Below, piece after piece: positions 7,649 through 15,710 of a stretch of 30,761 nucleotides of DNA (positions within the stretch are counted from its first letter, which is position 1; every line of letters begins with the position of its first letter). Source of the DNA: S012-113 sp965368405 (lineage in GTDB: Bacteria; Bacteroidota; Bacteroidia; Cytophagales; Cyclobacteriaceae); the NCBI GenBank assembly GCA_965368405.1, contig CBDUMS010000034.1:1-30761 (forward strand), in the 5' to 3' direction. The position numbers and the translations under genes are program-made. The notes under the pieces were generated by a model, which was given only the letters and a program-made list of their open reading frames with translations, did not search any database and had not been told where the DNA came from.

Positions 7649-9979
7649 TTAATCCTGAAAGTACGGACTTTCAGTGTATAAATCTCCATAACTATAGCCA
7701 TATGCCCCGGTCGTTTTTGAAACACTATTCAAGACAATCGATAAGTTACCATGACGACCTGTTGCGGCTAACCTATTGACATTTTTGATAAATGCTAGCT
7801 TCGAATAATCAGCTCGTAAGACGTAGATGGGGAGATCGGCCTTTTGCATGGCGAGTAGCCCATCTGTTACCAATCCAATTGGAGGGGTGTCCAGAATAAC
7901 TAAATCGTATGTTTTCTTCAACGATTCTAATAACTCATCGAATTCATTGCGAAGTAATAACTCAGAAGGATTAGGCGGAACGGGACCCGCTCCAATATAG
8001 TCTAAACCCACTATCTCACTTTTCGTAATACATTCATCGAGTTTATGTTTCCCTATGAGCAAGGTGCTTACTCCAAAATTTGCGGCTTCATTACCAAAAG
8101 CCATATGTACTTTTGGTCTACGGAGATCTAAATCAAGGATAATCACTTTTTTGCCTGCCATAGCATGCAAGGCTCCTAAGTTGGTGGAAATAAAGGTTTT
8201 CCCCTCAGATCCGATAGTAGAGGTCACAGAATAAACCTTTGTCTTTAAATCCGGAAGCATAAATTCCATGTTGGTTCTAATTGAGCGCATGGATTCGCTT
8301 AACACTGATTTGGGAAATTCCTTAACAACGATCTGAGCATGATTAATAGTAGACTTAAACTTAGGCACTGACCCTAACAAGGTTACATTTGTTAAACGCT
8401 CAACATCGTTGATATTATTAATTTTATTATGTGCCAGGTACCTTATTATTACGAAGGCAATTACGAATATAAAAGCAAGCACAGATCCGATACCGTAGAT
8501 TAAAAGCTGATTAGGCTTAATAGGGTGCGAAGGCATGCTTGCAGGCGATAATATTTTAATTTTCGTAGTTGATCCGGCAATAGCAATTTCAAATTCATTC
8601 TTGCTTTGCATCAAGGATAAATAAACCTCCTCATAGAGAGAATAAAACCGTTTAACCTTGTTATAGGCAGTATTCTTGGAAGGAAGTTGATTCAGTTGGG
8701 TGTTAAGACTAAGCTTTTGATTTTCTAAAAAGGTGATATCATCTAATACCACTTTTCTACTATTTTCTATTTGGGCCAATAAATCGGCTATAAGAAGTTC
8801 GATTTCCTTTTGCCTTGATTTATAGGTGTAGGTATTTTCCTTATATGACAAACCAAGTTGCTCTCGCTCATTAATGAGTAGATTTAGTTCATTAATTAAG
8901 GACATGATATGGGCAGGCAACCTGCTATTTACAACGGAAATCGTTATTATTTTCCCTGCTTTAACATTCTCCGCAAGATTGTTTAGGTCACTGAGTCGAT
9001 CAGATAACTTAACTTTTTGCGAATCTAGCTGATTAATCAGGGTGACTGTTCTTCTTACATCTTCATCCAGGCTTACTGTTCGATTGCTAATCGTAACATC
9101 TTCAAAATATTTTTCATAATCATCTAGCTTTTTCTCGGTTTCAGCTAACTGAGAATTTAAATATTCAATCTTGTTTTTATTAGCCCTGTTTTTCTCCTCA
9201 AGCGAATATTGGTAATAGAGCGTATCAATGGCATTAACTAATGCGTGAGCTTTGGTTAGACTGTAGTCCTGGAAAGATATTTTAAAGATATTAGCTTCGA
9301 AATTGACAGGCTCCACAGATAAATTCGATTCGAGATAATCAATTAAAGATTCGTGATTTCTAATAATAAAATAGTGGTCATCATCCATTGAATTATTCCA
9401 ATATGGACTTATTTCTGCCTTCATAGAAATATGCTCGGTCTCTATCGGGGTGTTAAATAACTGTTCGGAGGAATACTCTTCTTCTCCTATCTTATAGGAC
9501 AAGACAAACCGACTGGTGTCAAGAATAGTGACATCGATTGGTGTGTTATATAAATCAAAGCTTTTTAACTGATAATCTACCGTAAACGGAGGGTTGCGAT
9601 ATTTTTCATCGTCCAGAATTTGTCCATATGTATAGTACTGGGGGTTAAGGCGTACGGACTCTACAACTTTATTGAAGAATAACCTCGAGCGAATTAGCTC
9701 CATTTCACTCGACATTAATGCGTATGAGTTATTATTTTCAAACTCGGGCATATTCAATACGTTCGATTGATCTTCAATACCTAATTTAATTTCTGAGGAC
9801 GACTCATATAGTGGCTTGGTATATCGGATAACCAGGAAGGCAATGGAAAAACAGAGAACAAATATGAGAATAATCCATAGGTAGGATTTCCTAATGACTA
9901 TAGCCATCTTAAGCCAATCAATGTCTTGTTGGTAAGAGGCTTCTGCCGTATTGTCCTGTTGTGTTTTTTCTAATTTCAT
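7649..9979 (-). CDS. Wzc-like polysaccharide co-polymerase with tyrosine autokinase domain
   Basis: This inner-membrane protein of 776 residues controls chain length and export of surface polysaccharide. A Wzz-type domain begins with a transmembrane segment (about 33-52). A long periplasmic helical, coiled-coil-prone region spans about 265-460. A second membrane span follows at about 505-530. The C-terminal BY-kinase has Walker A GSEGKT (590-595), Walker A' ILDLDLRRP (614-622) and Walker B LVILDTPP (693-700). The tail carries a tyrosine cluster (Tyr760, 762, 764, 768, 773), the usual autophosphorylation site. It is one base from the Wza-like gene and is followed by the matching phosphatase. 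Kinase and co-polymerase are fused, as in Proteobacteria and most Bacteroidota. Confidence 0.95.
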   Translation of the reverse strand: MKLEKTQQDNTAEASYQQDIDWLKMAIVIRKSYLWIILIFVLCFSIAFLVIRYTKPLYESSSEIKLGIEDQSNVLNMPEFENNNSYALMSSEMELIRSRLFFNKVVESVRLNPQYYTYGQILDDEKYRNPPFTVDYQLKSFDLYNTPIDVTILDTSRFVLSYKIGEEEYSSEQLFNTPIETEHISMKAEISPYWNNSMDDDHYFIIRNHESLIDYLESNLSVEPVNFEANIFKISFQDYSLTKAHALVNAIDTLYYQYSLEEKNRANKNKIEYLNSQLAETEKKLDDYEKYFEDVTISNRTVSLDEDVRRTVTLINQLDSQKVKLSDRLSDLNNLAENVKAGKIITISVVNSRLPAHIMSLINELNLLINEREQLGLSYKENTYTYKSRQKEIELLIADLLAQIENSRKVVLDDITFLENQKLSLNTQLNQLPSKNTAYNKVKRFYSLYEEVYLSLMQSKNEFEIAIAGSTTKIKILSPASMPSHPIKPNQLLIYGIGSVLAFIFVIAFVIIRYLAHNKINNINDVERLTNVTLLGSVPKFKSTINHAQIVVKEFPKSVLSESMRSIRTNMEFMLPDLKTKVYSVTSTIGSEGKTFISTNLGALHAMAGKKVIILDLDLRRPKVHMAFGNEAANFGVSTLLIGKHKLDECITKSEIVGLDYIGAGPVPPNPSELLLRNEFDELLESLKKTYDLVILDTPPIGLVTDGLLAMQKADLPIYVLRADYSKLAFIKNVNRLAATGRHGNLSIVLNSVSKTTGAYGYSYGDLYTESPYFQD

Positions 9980-9980
9980 T

Positions 9981-10742
9981 CTAATTAGTAAACAATACTA
10001 AAAGAGCAGTAACCGTAGTTATCGTACTAAGAATCAATGCAACGGTAGTAGAGTTATCAGATAATACCCTCTTAATGGGCTCTATGTATATGATATCACC
10101 CGCCTTTACTATTTGGTTTGTATTATAATACCCTTCAACCGTACTAAAATCGATAAGGTACACTTCCTTATTTCGAATCAACTTCATTTTAGAAGCATTG
10201 CCCGTCCTATCCATACCTCCAGCCATAGCTAGCACCTCGGCTATTGTAATATTTTCGTTGGTGAGAGGGATAATTTGCCCTCCAGGTGCACCCAATACAG
10301 TAACCCGTTTGTTTGTGTACTTGGTGATAACGTATGGGTCGACGAAATACTCACTGTAAAGTTTTACTAAATGCATATTGGCTTCATGAATTGTTAGTCC
10401 ATTCAGTTGTACGTCTCCAACCATGGGTAAATAGATTGAACCATCTAGTCGAACTAAATACTCTGGGTCGGGGCGAGTATTTCGATTATTGTTATTGAGG
10501 TTTTTAGTAAGTTCATACTCAGGGTCAATAATCATCTCACCATTTTTAGTATAAACTTTTACATTGAGTAAGTCATTGGGCTGGATGGTATAATTGGTTT
10601 CTAGTGCTCGTGCCTCTGCATCAAGCTGACTTGAAACGAATTCATCGTCAGTCGAGAACATAACATTATTTCTATAGGAACATGCCCCCAAAAGAAATAG
10701 TATTAAAACTACTAGAAAAGCTTGATTTATTCGCTTAAGCAT
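9981..10742 (-). CDS. Wza-like polysaccharide export outer-membrane lipoprotein
   Basis: This is a Poly_export/SLBB family protein that forms the periplasmic and outer-membrane export channel for capsule or exopolysaccharide. I place the start at the ATG whose CAT complement is 10740-10742. It gives a clean lipoprotein signal, MLKRINQAFLVVLILFLLGA followed by Cys21, whereas the longer frame from 10772 adds ten residues before it. The Poly_export domain is visible as YTIQPNDLLNVKVYT and the SLBB part as VTVLGAPGGQIIPL and AEVLAMAGGMDRTGNASK. A hydrophobic C-terminal segment (TTVALILSTITTVTALLVLF) may take the place of the membrane-spanning helix of Wza. The gene lies 60 bases after the glycosyltransferase gene and one base before the Wzc-like gene. 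Confidence 0.92.
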   Translation of the reverse strand: MLKRINQAFLVVLILFLLGACSYRNNVMFSTDDEFVSSQLDAEARALETNYTIQPNDLLNVKVYTKNGEMIIDPEYELTKNLNNNNRNTRPDPEYLVRLDGSIYLPMVGDVQLNGLTIHEANMHLVKLYSEYFVDPYVITKYTNKRVTVLGAPGGQIIPLTNENITIAEVLAMAGGMDRTGNASKMKLIRNKEVYLIDFSTVEGYYNTNQIVKAGDIIYIEPIKRVLSDNSTTVALILSTITTVTALLVLFTN

Positions 10743-10802
10743 GAAATAGTATTTGGCACTAAAATAAGACAAAAAAGGCTATTTCTGACTAGTTGAGAAA
10801 CT

Positions 10803-11903
10803 TTATACCTTGGAGATGGCTGCTAGATATTTATCGATAACAAAGTTCTCATCAAAACGAGTAACTGCGATATTTCTACTTTCTTTTCCCATCTGATCTA
10901 ACTTATTATTATCAGTATTGAGCATATCTTCCATTTTAGAAGCAAGATCATCAACATTGGCTGGCTTACAGAGGAGACCATTAAGGTCATTTGTAACAAT
11001 ATTATTGCATCCTGCCACATCGGTAGCGACGATTGGTCGAGCAGAACTTGCTGCCTCAATGAGCGAACGGGGTGTGCCTTCTCGATAAGATGGAAGAACA
11101 ATACAATCGGAGTTGTTTATATAGGGGCGAACGTCATCTGTCGTTCCAAGATAATCCACAACTCCTTGGTCGACCCACTCATTAACGAGCTTCTCCGGAA
11201 TACCGCGGCTATGCTTTTCATCGATTTGTCCGAGGATTTGAAAATCTGCATCAACGCCTTTACTTTTTAAAACCTTAATGGCTTCGATATACTCAAGTAT
11301 TCCCTTATCATGGATCAGTCTACTAATTAGCAGAAATGTGAATCGCCCATTCCTAGTGCGCTTCAAAGGTTTAAAATGATTGATATCGATACCAGACCCG
11401 GGTAGGATATCTGATTTAGTATTCGAAATCAGTTTTGAATCCATGAAAAACTGCTGATCATCTTTATTCTGAAAGAACACCAATTTTGGAAATCGAAAAG
11501 ACAAGCGATACATCGCAATTGCAATTCTTGAAACTAGATTCTTGTTAAGAAATGCTGTGCCAAGACCGCAGACATTATTCACTACAGGAATACCTAATAG
11601 AGAAGCTGCAAATGTTCCATAGATATTTGGCTTAATAGTATAATGCAGAATTACATCTGGTTTAATTCGTCGATAGATATTAAACAACTCAATAGTGAGG
11701 CCAAAATCTTTTATTGGGTTTGCACCTCTGCTATCTAATTTAACCTCTTCATATTTACAACCTAAGTCAATTAACCGATCGGTATATTCATCTTTAGGAG
11801 CGATGGCAACTATTTCGTGACCTTCGTTAAAAAGAGCTTTAATAAGCCCTAATCTAAAGTTATAGATGTTCCAAGAAGTGTTTAAGACGATTGCTATTCG
11901 CAT
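10803..11903 (-). CDS. Glycosyltransferase family 4 (GT-B fold)
   Basis: This cytoplasmic glycosyltransferase has 366 residues and two Rossmann-like domains. The N-terminal acceptor half starts MRIAIVLNTSWNIYNFR. The C-terminal donor half contains LLISRLIHDKGILEYIEA and the E-x7-E motif EGTPRSLIE (275-283), typical of retaining GT4 enzymes. Relatives include PglA-, CapM- and EpsD-like transferases that extend undecaprenyl-linked sugars. The exact sugar is not readable. It is the first gene of the export run and has a good promoter just upstream (11936-11965). Together with the Wza/Wzc pair this supports a role in surface glycan assembly. No flippase, polymerase or initiating transferase is present in the window. 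Confidence 0.9.
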   Translation of the reverse strand: MRIAIVLNTSWNIYNFRLGLIKALFNEGHEIVAIAPKDEYTDRLIDLGCKYEEVKLDSRGANPIKDFGLTIELFNIYRRIKPDVILHYTIKPNIYGTFAASLLGIPVVNNVCGLGTAFLNKNLVSRIAIAMYRLSFRFPKLVFFQNKDDQQFFMDSKLISNTKSDILPGSGIDINHFKPLKRTRNGRFTFLLISRLIHDKGILEYIEAIKVLKSKGVDADFQILGQIDEKHSRGIPEKLVNEWVDQGVVDYLGTTDDVRPYINNSDCIVLPSYREGTPRSLIEAASSARPIVATDVAGCNNIVTNDLNGLLCKPANVDDLASKMEDMLNTDNNKLDQMGKESRNIAVTRFDENFVIDKYLAAISKV

Positions 11904-11935
11904 TTAGAAGCCAAGTTTAATTTTGTCGCAAGATA

Positions 11936-11965
11936 CAAAAATATCTAAGTTTTATGCATTTTCAA
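11936..11965 (-). promoter_or_regulatory. Bacteroidota-type promoter for the GT4-wza-wzc gene run
   Basis: On the minus strand a TTG (complement of 11963-11965) is followed after exactly 19 bases by TATTTTTG (complement of 11936-11943). This matches the -33 TTG / -7 TAnnTTTG pattern of the main Bacteroidota sigma factor. The start site would fall near 11930, leaving a leader of about 27 bases before the ATG of the glycosyltransferase. It is the best-formed promoter in the window and could drive all ten genes down to uvrB. Confidence 0.65.
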
Positions 11966-12012
11966 GCCAATTGGTAACCAGAGTTTTTAGAATTCTTGCA
12001 ATATTATTCTAT

Positions 12013-12020
12013 TACTTTTG
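12013..12020 (+). promoter_or_regulatory. Candidate -7 box for hflX
   Basis: TACTTTTG fits TAnnTTTG and lies 20 bases before the hflX start. A -33 TTG at the usual 17-23 base distance is missing; the nearest TTG (11996-11998) is only 14 bases away. It is therefore a half-supported promoter, back to back with the one at 11936-11965. Confidence 0.4.
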
Positions 12021-12039
12021 TACCAAGTGAAGAGATGGG

Positions 12040-13194
12040 ATGAATAAGACATATTCGACAAAGCAAAAGAAGGAAAAGGCTATTCTAATTTCGGTGATTG
12101 GTAAGGAGGTTAGACCGCATGAGGCAGAAGAGCATTTAGAAGAATTAGAATTTCTGGTTCTTACGGCAGGGGCTAAAACGGTAAAGGTGTTTACGCAACG
12201 ATTACCCAAGCCTGACCTCAGAACTTATGTAGGGAAGGGTAAACTCAGTGAGATCGAGCGTTATGTTAAAGACGAGGAAATCGATATTGCTGTCTTCGAC
12301 GACGACTTAGTACCCTCTCAAGTGCGTAATCTCGAGAATGTTTTAAAATGTAAGATTCTGGATAGAAGCTTATTGATTTTAGATATATTCTCTCTTCGCG
12401 CTCAAACAGCTCAGGCCCGTACCCAGGTTGAGTTGGCTCAATATGAGTATCTTTTGCCACGACTAACCAATATGTGGACTCACTTATCCAAACAGAAAGG
12501 TGGTATTGGCATGAAAGGGCCTGGAGAGACCGAATTAGAAACAGACCGACGTATTGTACGTGATAAAATTTCACTTCTAAAGAAAAAGCTAGTAAAGATT
12601 GATAAGCAATCTTTAACACAGCGGAAGAACAGAGGCAAAATGGTTCGATTGGCATTGGTAGGCTATACGAATGTTGGGAAATCTACCATTATGCGATTAT
12701 TGGCAAAAGCAGATGTTTTTGCTGAAAATAAGCTTTTTGCTACGGTTGACTCCACCGTGCGAAAAGTGGTGATCGATCAATATCCATGCCTTTTAACCGA
12801 TACGGTTGGTTTTATTCGTAAACTACCTCACGGTTTGATAGAATCTTTTAAAAGTACATTAGATGAGATAAGAGAAGCCGATGTGCTGCTGCATGTGATT
12901 GATGTTTCGAGTCCCGCATATGAAGACCAGTATAATACAGTTATGCAAACACTCGCTGAAATTGAGTGTACAGAAAAGCCAATTATTAATGTCTTTAATA
13001 AAATAGATCAGGTTGAATTTGATAAGGATACTCCACCAGTTTCTTGGGTAAAAAAATCGAACCGGGAACCTAATGCAGTATATATATCTGCAAAGGGCAA
13101 GGTAAATATTGATTTGCTGCGTAAAACCTTATTGCCATTGGTTAAGAAGCGCCATTTTGAAATCTTTCCTAATTTTGTGAAGCAAGATTATTGA
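12040..13194 (+). CDS. hflX: Ribosome-associated GTPase HflX
   Basis: HflX is a GTPase that binds the large ribosomal subunit and splits stalled or hibernating ribosomes under stress. The 384-residue protein has the HflX N-terminal domain (RTYVGKGKLSEIERYV, then FDDDLVPSQVRNLE), the helical linker with GMKGPGETELETDRR (157-171), and the G domain: G1 GYTNVGKS (208-215), G3 DTVGF (254-258), G4 NKID (320-323) and a G5-like ISAKG. It ends soon after the G domain, so it lacks the longer C-terminal part of the E. coli protein. The ATG at 12040 is chosen over an upstream ATG at 12035 that meets a stop at once. It is followed one base later by the deformylase-family gene. Confidence 0.95.
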   Translation: MNKTYSTKQKKEKAILISVIGKEVRPHEAEEHLEELEFLVLTAGAKTVKVFTQRLPKPDLRTYVGKGKLSEIERYVKDEEIDIAVFDDDLVPSQVRNLENVLKCKILDRSLLILDIFSLRAQTAQARTQVELAQYEYLLPRLTNMWTHLSKQKGGIGMKGPGETELETDRRIVRDKISLLKKKLVKIDKQSLTQRKNRGKMVRLALVGYTNVGKSTIMRLLAKADVFAENKLFATVDSTVRKVVIDQYPCLLTDTVGFIRKLPHGLIESFKSTLDEIREADVLLHVIDVSSPAYEDQYNTVMQTLAEIECTEKPIINVFNKIDQVEFDKDTPPVSWVKKSNREPNAVYISAKGKVNIDLLRKTLLPLVKKRHFEIFPNFVKQDY

Positions 13195-13195
13195 T

Positions 13196-13681
13196 ATGAA
13201 AGGTCTGAATGACATTCTTCTTTTGGGAGATCCACTTTTATACGAAAAAAGTGAGCAGGTTCACAGAGAGGAGTTAGCAAATGTTGCTAAGTGGGTACAG
13301 GATATGCACGAAGTGATGGAGGCAATAAGAACGGAATATAACTTTGGTAGAGCTATTGCAGCACCGCAGTTGGGTATTATGAAAAGGCTTATCTATATGA
13401 ATATTGATAAACCAGTAGTTATCATTAATCCTGAATTTACTTTTTTGAGTGATGAGATGTTTGAGCTCTGGGATGATTGCATGAGTTTACCCAATCTATT
13501 TGTAAAGCTCAAGCGTCATAAAAAGGCCACCATTAAGTTTCTAAATGAAAACTGGGAAGAACAGACCTGGGATATCGAAGGAGATTTATCTGAATTACTC
13601 CAACATGAGTATGACCATCTTGATGGTATATTGTGCACTATGCGCGCAATAGACACAAAATCTTTTAAGTGGCGAAAATAG
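13196..13681 (+). CDS. Peptide deformylase family protein
   Basis: Peptide deformylases remove the formyl group from the initiator methionine using Fe2+ or Zn2+. This 161-residue protein keeps the metal ligands Cys95, His137 and His141 and the catalytic Glu138 in QHEYDHLDG. Motif 1 is GRAIAAPQ (51-58), with Ala in place of the second Gly of the usual GxGxAAPQ. Motif 2 is DDCMS in place of EGCLS, a clear departure. It may be a divergent active deformylase or a paralogue with another substrate; a canonical def gene is not in the window to compare. The gene starts one base after hflX stops and is likely co-transcribed. Family membership is sure, activity is not. Confidence 0.85.
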   Translation: MKGLNDILLLGDPLLYEKSEQVHREELANVAKWVQDMHEVMEAIRTEYNFGRAIAAPQLGIMKRLIYMNIDKPVVIINPEFTFLSDEMFELWDDCMSLPNLFVKLKRHKKATIKFLNENWEEQTWDIEGDLSELLQHEYDHLDGILCTMRAIDTKSFKWRK

Positions 13682-13728
13682 AAAGATACTCTGCTCTGAG
13701 TCCTAATACTTTTCTCGAGGTAGGCAAC

Positions 13729-14427
13729 CTATAATTTCTTGGTAGATTTCTGAGCTCTAGAGGCAAGGTTCTTCGACATTTTTTCTTTTAGATTACTTAT
13801 TGAGCTCTCAAACATTGGCATTATCTCTTCTTGCTTTTTTACAATAATCCCGCTCACTGTGGTAAACCCCATCTCTGAAAGTCCAAATTCTGTATAGTTC
13901 CAGGCTTTTTTTCCTTCCTTGTTATATATCGTCATAGTTACCTGAGCTTGAATTACAGTTTTCAGTACATTTTTTCGTACAAAAAATTGCATACTGATAG
14001 ACATTAAGCCATCAATAGATTGGTCTGGTATGAGAGCGAGAAAGCTTTCATCAAAACTCTTCCCAAGGGGGAGGTAGCCCTTATAAGGACCATACATTTC
14101 TATGTCTTCATATTTATTTTGATTTTGTAGCGATTGATATAACGGACTTGTTAACATTTGATCCTCTGAAGAAAACTTCACTGGCAATTCTGGGGCGGCG
14201 GTATTTATAAAAAAATCATGAAAATCTTCGAGTAGGAGATCAAGATCAAATGCAGGATCTGATACCATTTCCTGAATTTTTTTCTCTGAATCATCAGCGA
14301 ACGCTTGCATCAAACTAAAGTCAATTTCTTTATCGAAATAAAAGGAATAGACTCCTATCGTGGGTTGCGAGAATGCCGAATTTAGACCAAGGAGTAATAG
14401 AGTAATAAGTATTAGGGGTGATTTCAT
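13729..14427 (-). CDS. Secreted protein of unknown function
   Basis: I do not recognise this 232-residue protein. It starts with a signal peptide (MKSPLILITLLLLGLNSAFS, cleavage probably before Gln21) without a lipobox cysteine, so a periplasmic or secreted location is likely. The mature part is mixed alpha/beta with an acidic early region (residues 30-75) and a strongly basic C-terminus (KNLASRAQKSTKKL). The segment VIQAQVTMTIYNKEGKKAWN looks like a beta-hairpin. No cysteines or catalytic motif stand out. It is convergent with the deformylase-family gene (47 bases between stops) and 103 bases downstream of the SGNH hydrolase gene on the same strand. The base composition and signal peptide support a real gene. 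Confidence 0.75.
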   Translation of the reverse strand: MKSPLILITLLLLGLNSAFSQPTIGVYSFYFDKEIDFSLMQAFADDSEKKIQEMVSDPAFDLDLLLEDFHDFFINTAAPELPVKFSSEDQMLTSPLYQSLQNQNKYEDIEMYGPYKGYLPLGKSFDESFLALIPDQSIDGLMSISMQFFVRKNVLKTVIQAQVTMTIYNKEGKKAWNYTEFGLSEMGFTTVSGIIVKKQEEIMPMFESSISNLKEKMSKNLASRAQKSTKKL

Positions 14428-14492
14428 AGGGTTAAATATTGAGATGCTATAATTATAGTAAAAAAAATCTGATAGTTCGACTTAAGATAACT

Positions 14493-14505
14493 CCACATGA
14501 TGTGG
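14493..14505. repeat. Short perfect inverted repeat between two minus-strand genes
   Basis: CCACAT and ATGTGG flank a single G in the gap between the SGNH hydrolase stop and the start of the secreted-protein gene. As RNA it could form a 5-bp hairpin with a three-base loop. It has no run of T on either side, so a classical terminator is unlikely; an operator is equally possible. Confidence 0.3.
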
Positions 14506-14530
14506 GTCTCAGCAAGGACACTCAAATTAT

Positions 14531-15463
14531 TTATTGTTTTATAAATCGGGTATTAATAACATTAGCATCAACTACTATCCTGAGTAGGTATTGACCTTGT
14601 TTTAAAAAGCGCACATCCAGAGTTGCCAAATTGCCTTCCTTTTTGACATAAACCACTTTTCCATGACCATCGGATATTTCAACCCGAGTAGCACCTTTAG
14701 GGAGAATTATGTAATCGGTAGCCGGACTAGGGTATATTAAAGGGTGCACTGTTTTTTCATCCACTGGGAGCTTTGTTACAATATTGGGCAAATTGGCTTT
14801 AGCCATTATCGAATCGACCCAGATTCCATACATTTTTGAAGAAGGGTGTAGCCGATCTCCTGCTATCAGTTCGGGTTGGGACAAAGCTTGCCGAGACGAG
14901 GAGGTCACATCAATATAGGTTACATTATACTTATCCGTAATCATACGATTGATGGCATTAAACACATCGATCTCCTCGGATGCTTCGGGGTAGTTCAGAC
15001 CAAATGGCGTGTATCCATAGTCGGGTATAGATAAGACAAAAACTTGATCATTATTATTCTTTGCATAGGAAAGTGCCATATTTAGAAGTAACTCAAACTC
15101 TACCTGATATTGGGTAATACTTTTTCCCTGGAATTGATTGTTTACGCCTATGAGCAGGCTCACCAAATTATAATCGAAGTTTGGTGGATTCATTTCTAAT
15201 GCGTCAAGTAGGTCTCGGGTGGTCCAACCGGTTCGGGCAACAATTTTTACTTCATCAACTAAATACCCCCTTTCAACAAGGCGATCTCCTAGTTGGTTTG
15301 GCCAGCGATCCTTCTCAAGTACACTTTGGCCAATGGTATATGAGTCTCCAAGGGCTAAGAACCGCATGTTGTCTTTAATAACTAATTCTTGAGCATGAGA
15401 ACTAGTATTTAAGAAGAACATGAGAAGAAAAATACTTCTAATGGAGTAATTCATAGCAAACAT
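14531..15463 (-). CDS. Secreted SGNH/GDSL hydrolase with type IX sorting domain
   Basis: This is an extracellular esterase/lipase-like enzyme of 310 residues. A signal peptide ends near residue 24 (FFLNTSSHAQ). The SGNH fold shows block I LALGDSYTIGQS with nucleophile Ser41, block III LLIGVNNQ with Asn108 or Asn109, and block V AGDRLHPSS with Asp203 and His206. The C-terminal 75 residues (YPSPATDYIILP, VEISDGHGKVVY, GQYLLRIV) are a type-A T9SS sorting domain, which directs export and surface attachment in Bacteroidota. The start may instead be the second Met (15454), giving MNYSIRSIF. The natural ester substrate, for instance acetylated glycans, is not readable from the sequence. The gene appears to be a single unit with a palindrome in its leader. 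Confidence 0.9.
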   Translation of the reverse strand: MFAMNYSIRSIFLLMFFLNTSSHAQELVIKDNMRFLALGDSYTIGQSVLEKDRWPNQLGDRLVERGYLVDEVKIVARTGWTTRDLLDALEMNPPNFDYNLVSLLIGVNNQFQGKSITQYQVEFELLLNMALSYAKNNNDQVFVLSIPDYGYTPFGLNYPEASEEIDVFNAINRMITDKYNVTYIDVTSSSRQALSQPELIAGDRLHPSSKMYGIWVDSIMAKANLPNIVTKLPVDEKTVHPLIYPSPATDYIILPKGATRVEISDGHGKVVYVKKEGNLATLDVRFLKQGQYLLRIVVDANVINTRFIKQ

Positions 15464-15471
15464 AATTCATC

Positions 15472-15490
15472 GTTCAACTAGAAGCTGAAC
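15472..15490 (-). promoter_or_regulatory. Imperfect palindrome in the leader of the SGNH hydrolase gene
   Basis: GTTCA-a-CT and AG-c-TGAAC pair around a three-base centre (AGA): seven pairs and one mismatch, nine bases before the hydrolase start. It may be an operator or a leader hairpin that limits translation. No promoter box could be placed with confidence around it. Confidence 0.3.
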
Positions 15491-15571
15491 AATGCTCATT
15501 AACGAAGAGTTTCCTAGGAGAAATAATAGCAAACTTAGTACACGGATTGATGCGAGAAAACGAGAGAAATA

Positions 15572-15602
15572 TTTGAAATCTGCTGCGGGAAGAAGATATT
15601 TG
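15572..15602 (+). promoter_or_regulatory. Promoter for tRNA-Arg(CCT)
   Basis: TTTG (15572-15575) is followed after exactly 19 bases by GATATTTG (15595-15602), which differs from TAnnTTTG in one of six fixed positions. The tRNA begins 27 bases further on, leaving a short leader. Spacing and position support the call more than the -7 box alone. Confidence 0.5.
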
Positions 15603-15628
15603 CAATCGATTCTTGGGAATTAACCCAT

Positions 15629-15700
15629 GGCCCCGTAGTTCAATGGATAGAATAGAAGTTTCCTAAACTTTAGATACAAGTTCGATTCTTGTCGGGGCTA
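15629..15700 (+). tRNA. tRNA-Arg (anticodon CCT)
   Basis: The cloverleaf folds by eye. The acceptor GGCCCCG pairs with CGGGGCT (one terminal G-T), with A as discriminator. The D stem is GTTC/GAAT. The anticodon stem GAAGT/ACTTT closes the loop TTCCTAA, giving anticodon CCT (15662-15664). The T stem ACAAG/CTTGT has loop TTCGATT. CCA is not encoded. It reads AGG arginine codons. It stands alone between two minus-strand genes. Confidence 0.95.
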
Positions 15701-15710
15701 CACTAATTAA

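Noticed and set aside
13682..13728. Bidirectional terminator between the deformylase-family gene and the secreted-protein gene
   Set aside because: Only a four-base stem (AGGT/ACCT) can be drawn and there is no T tract on either strand.
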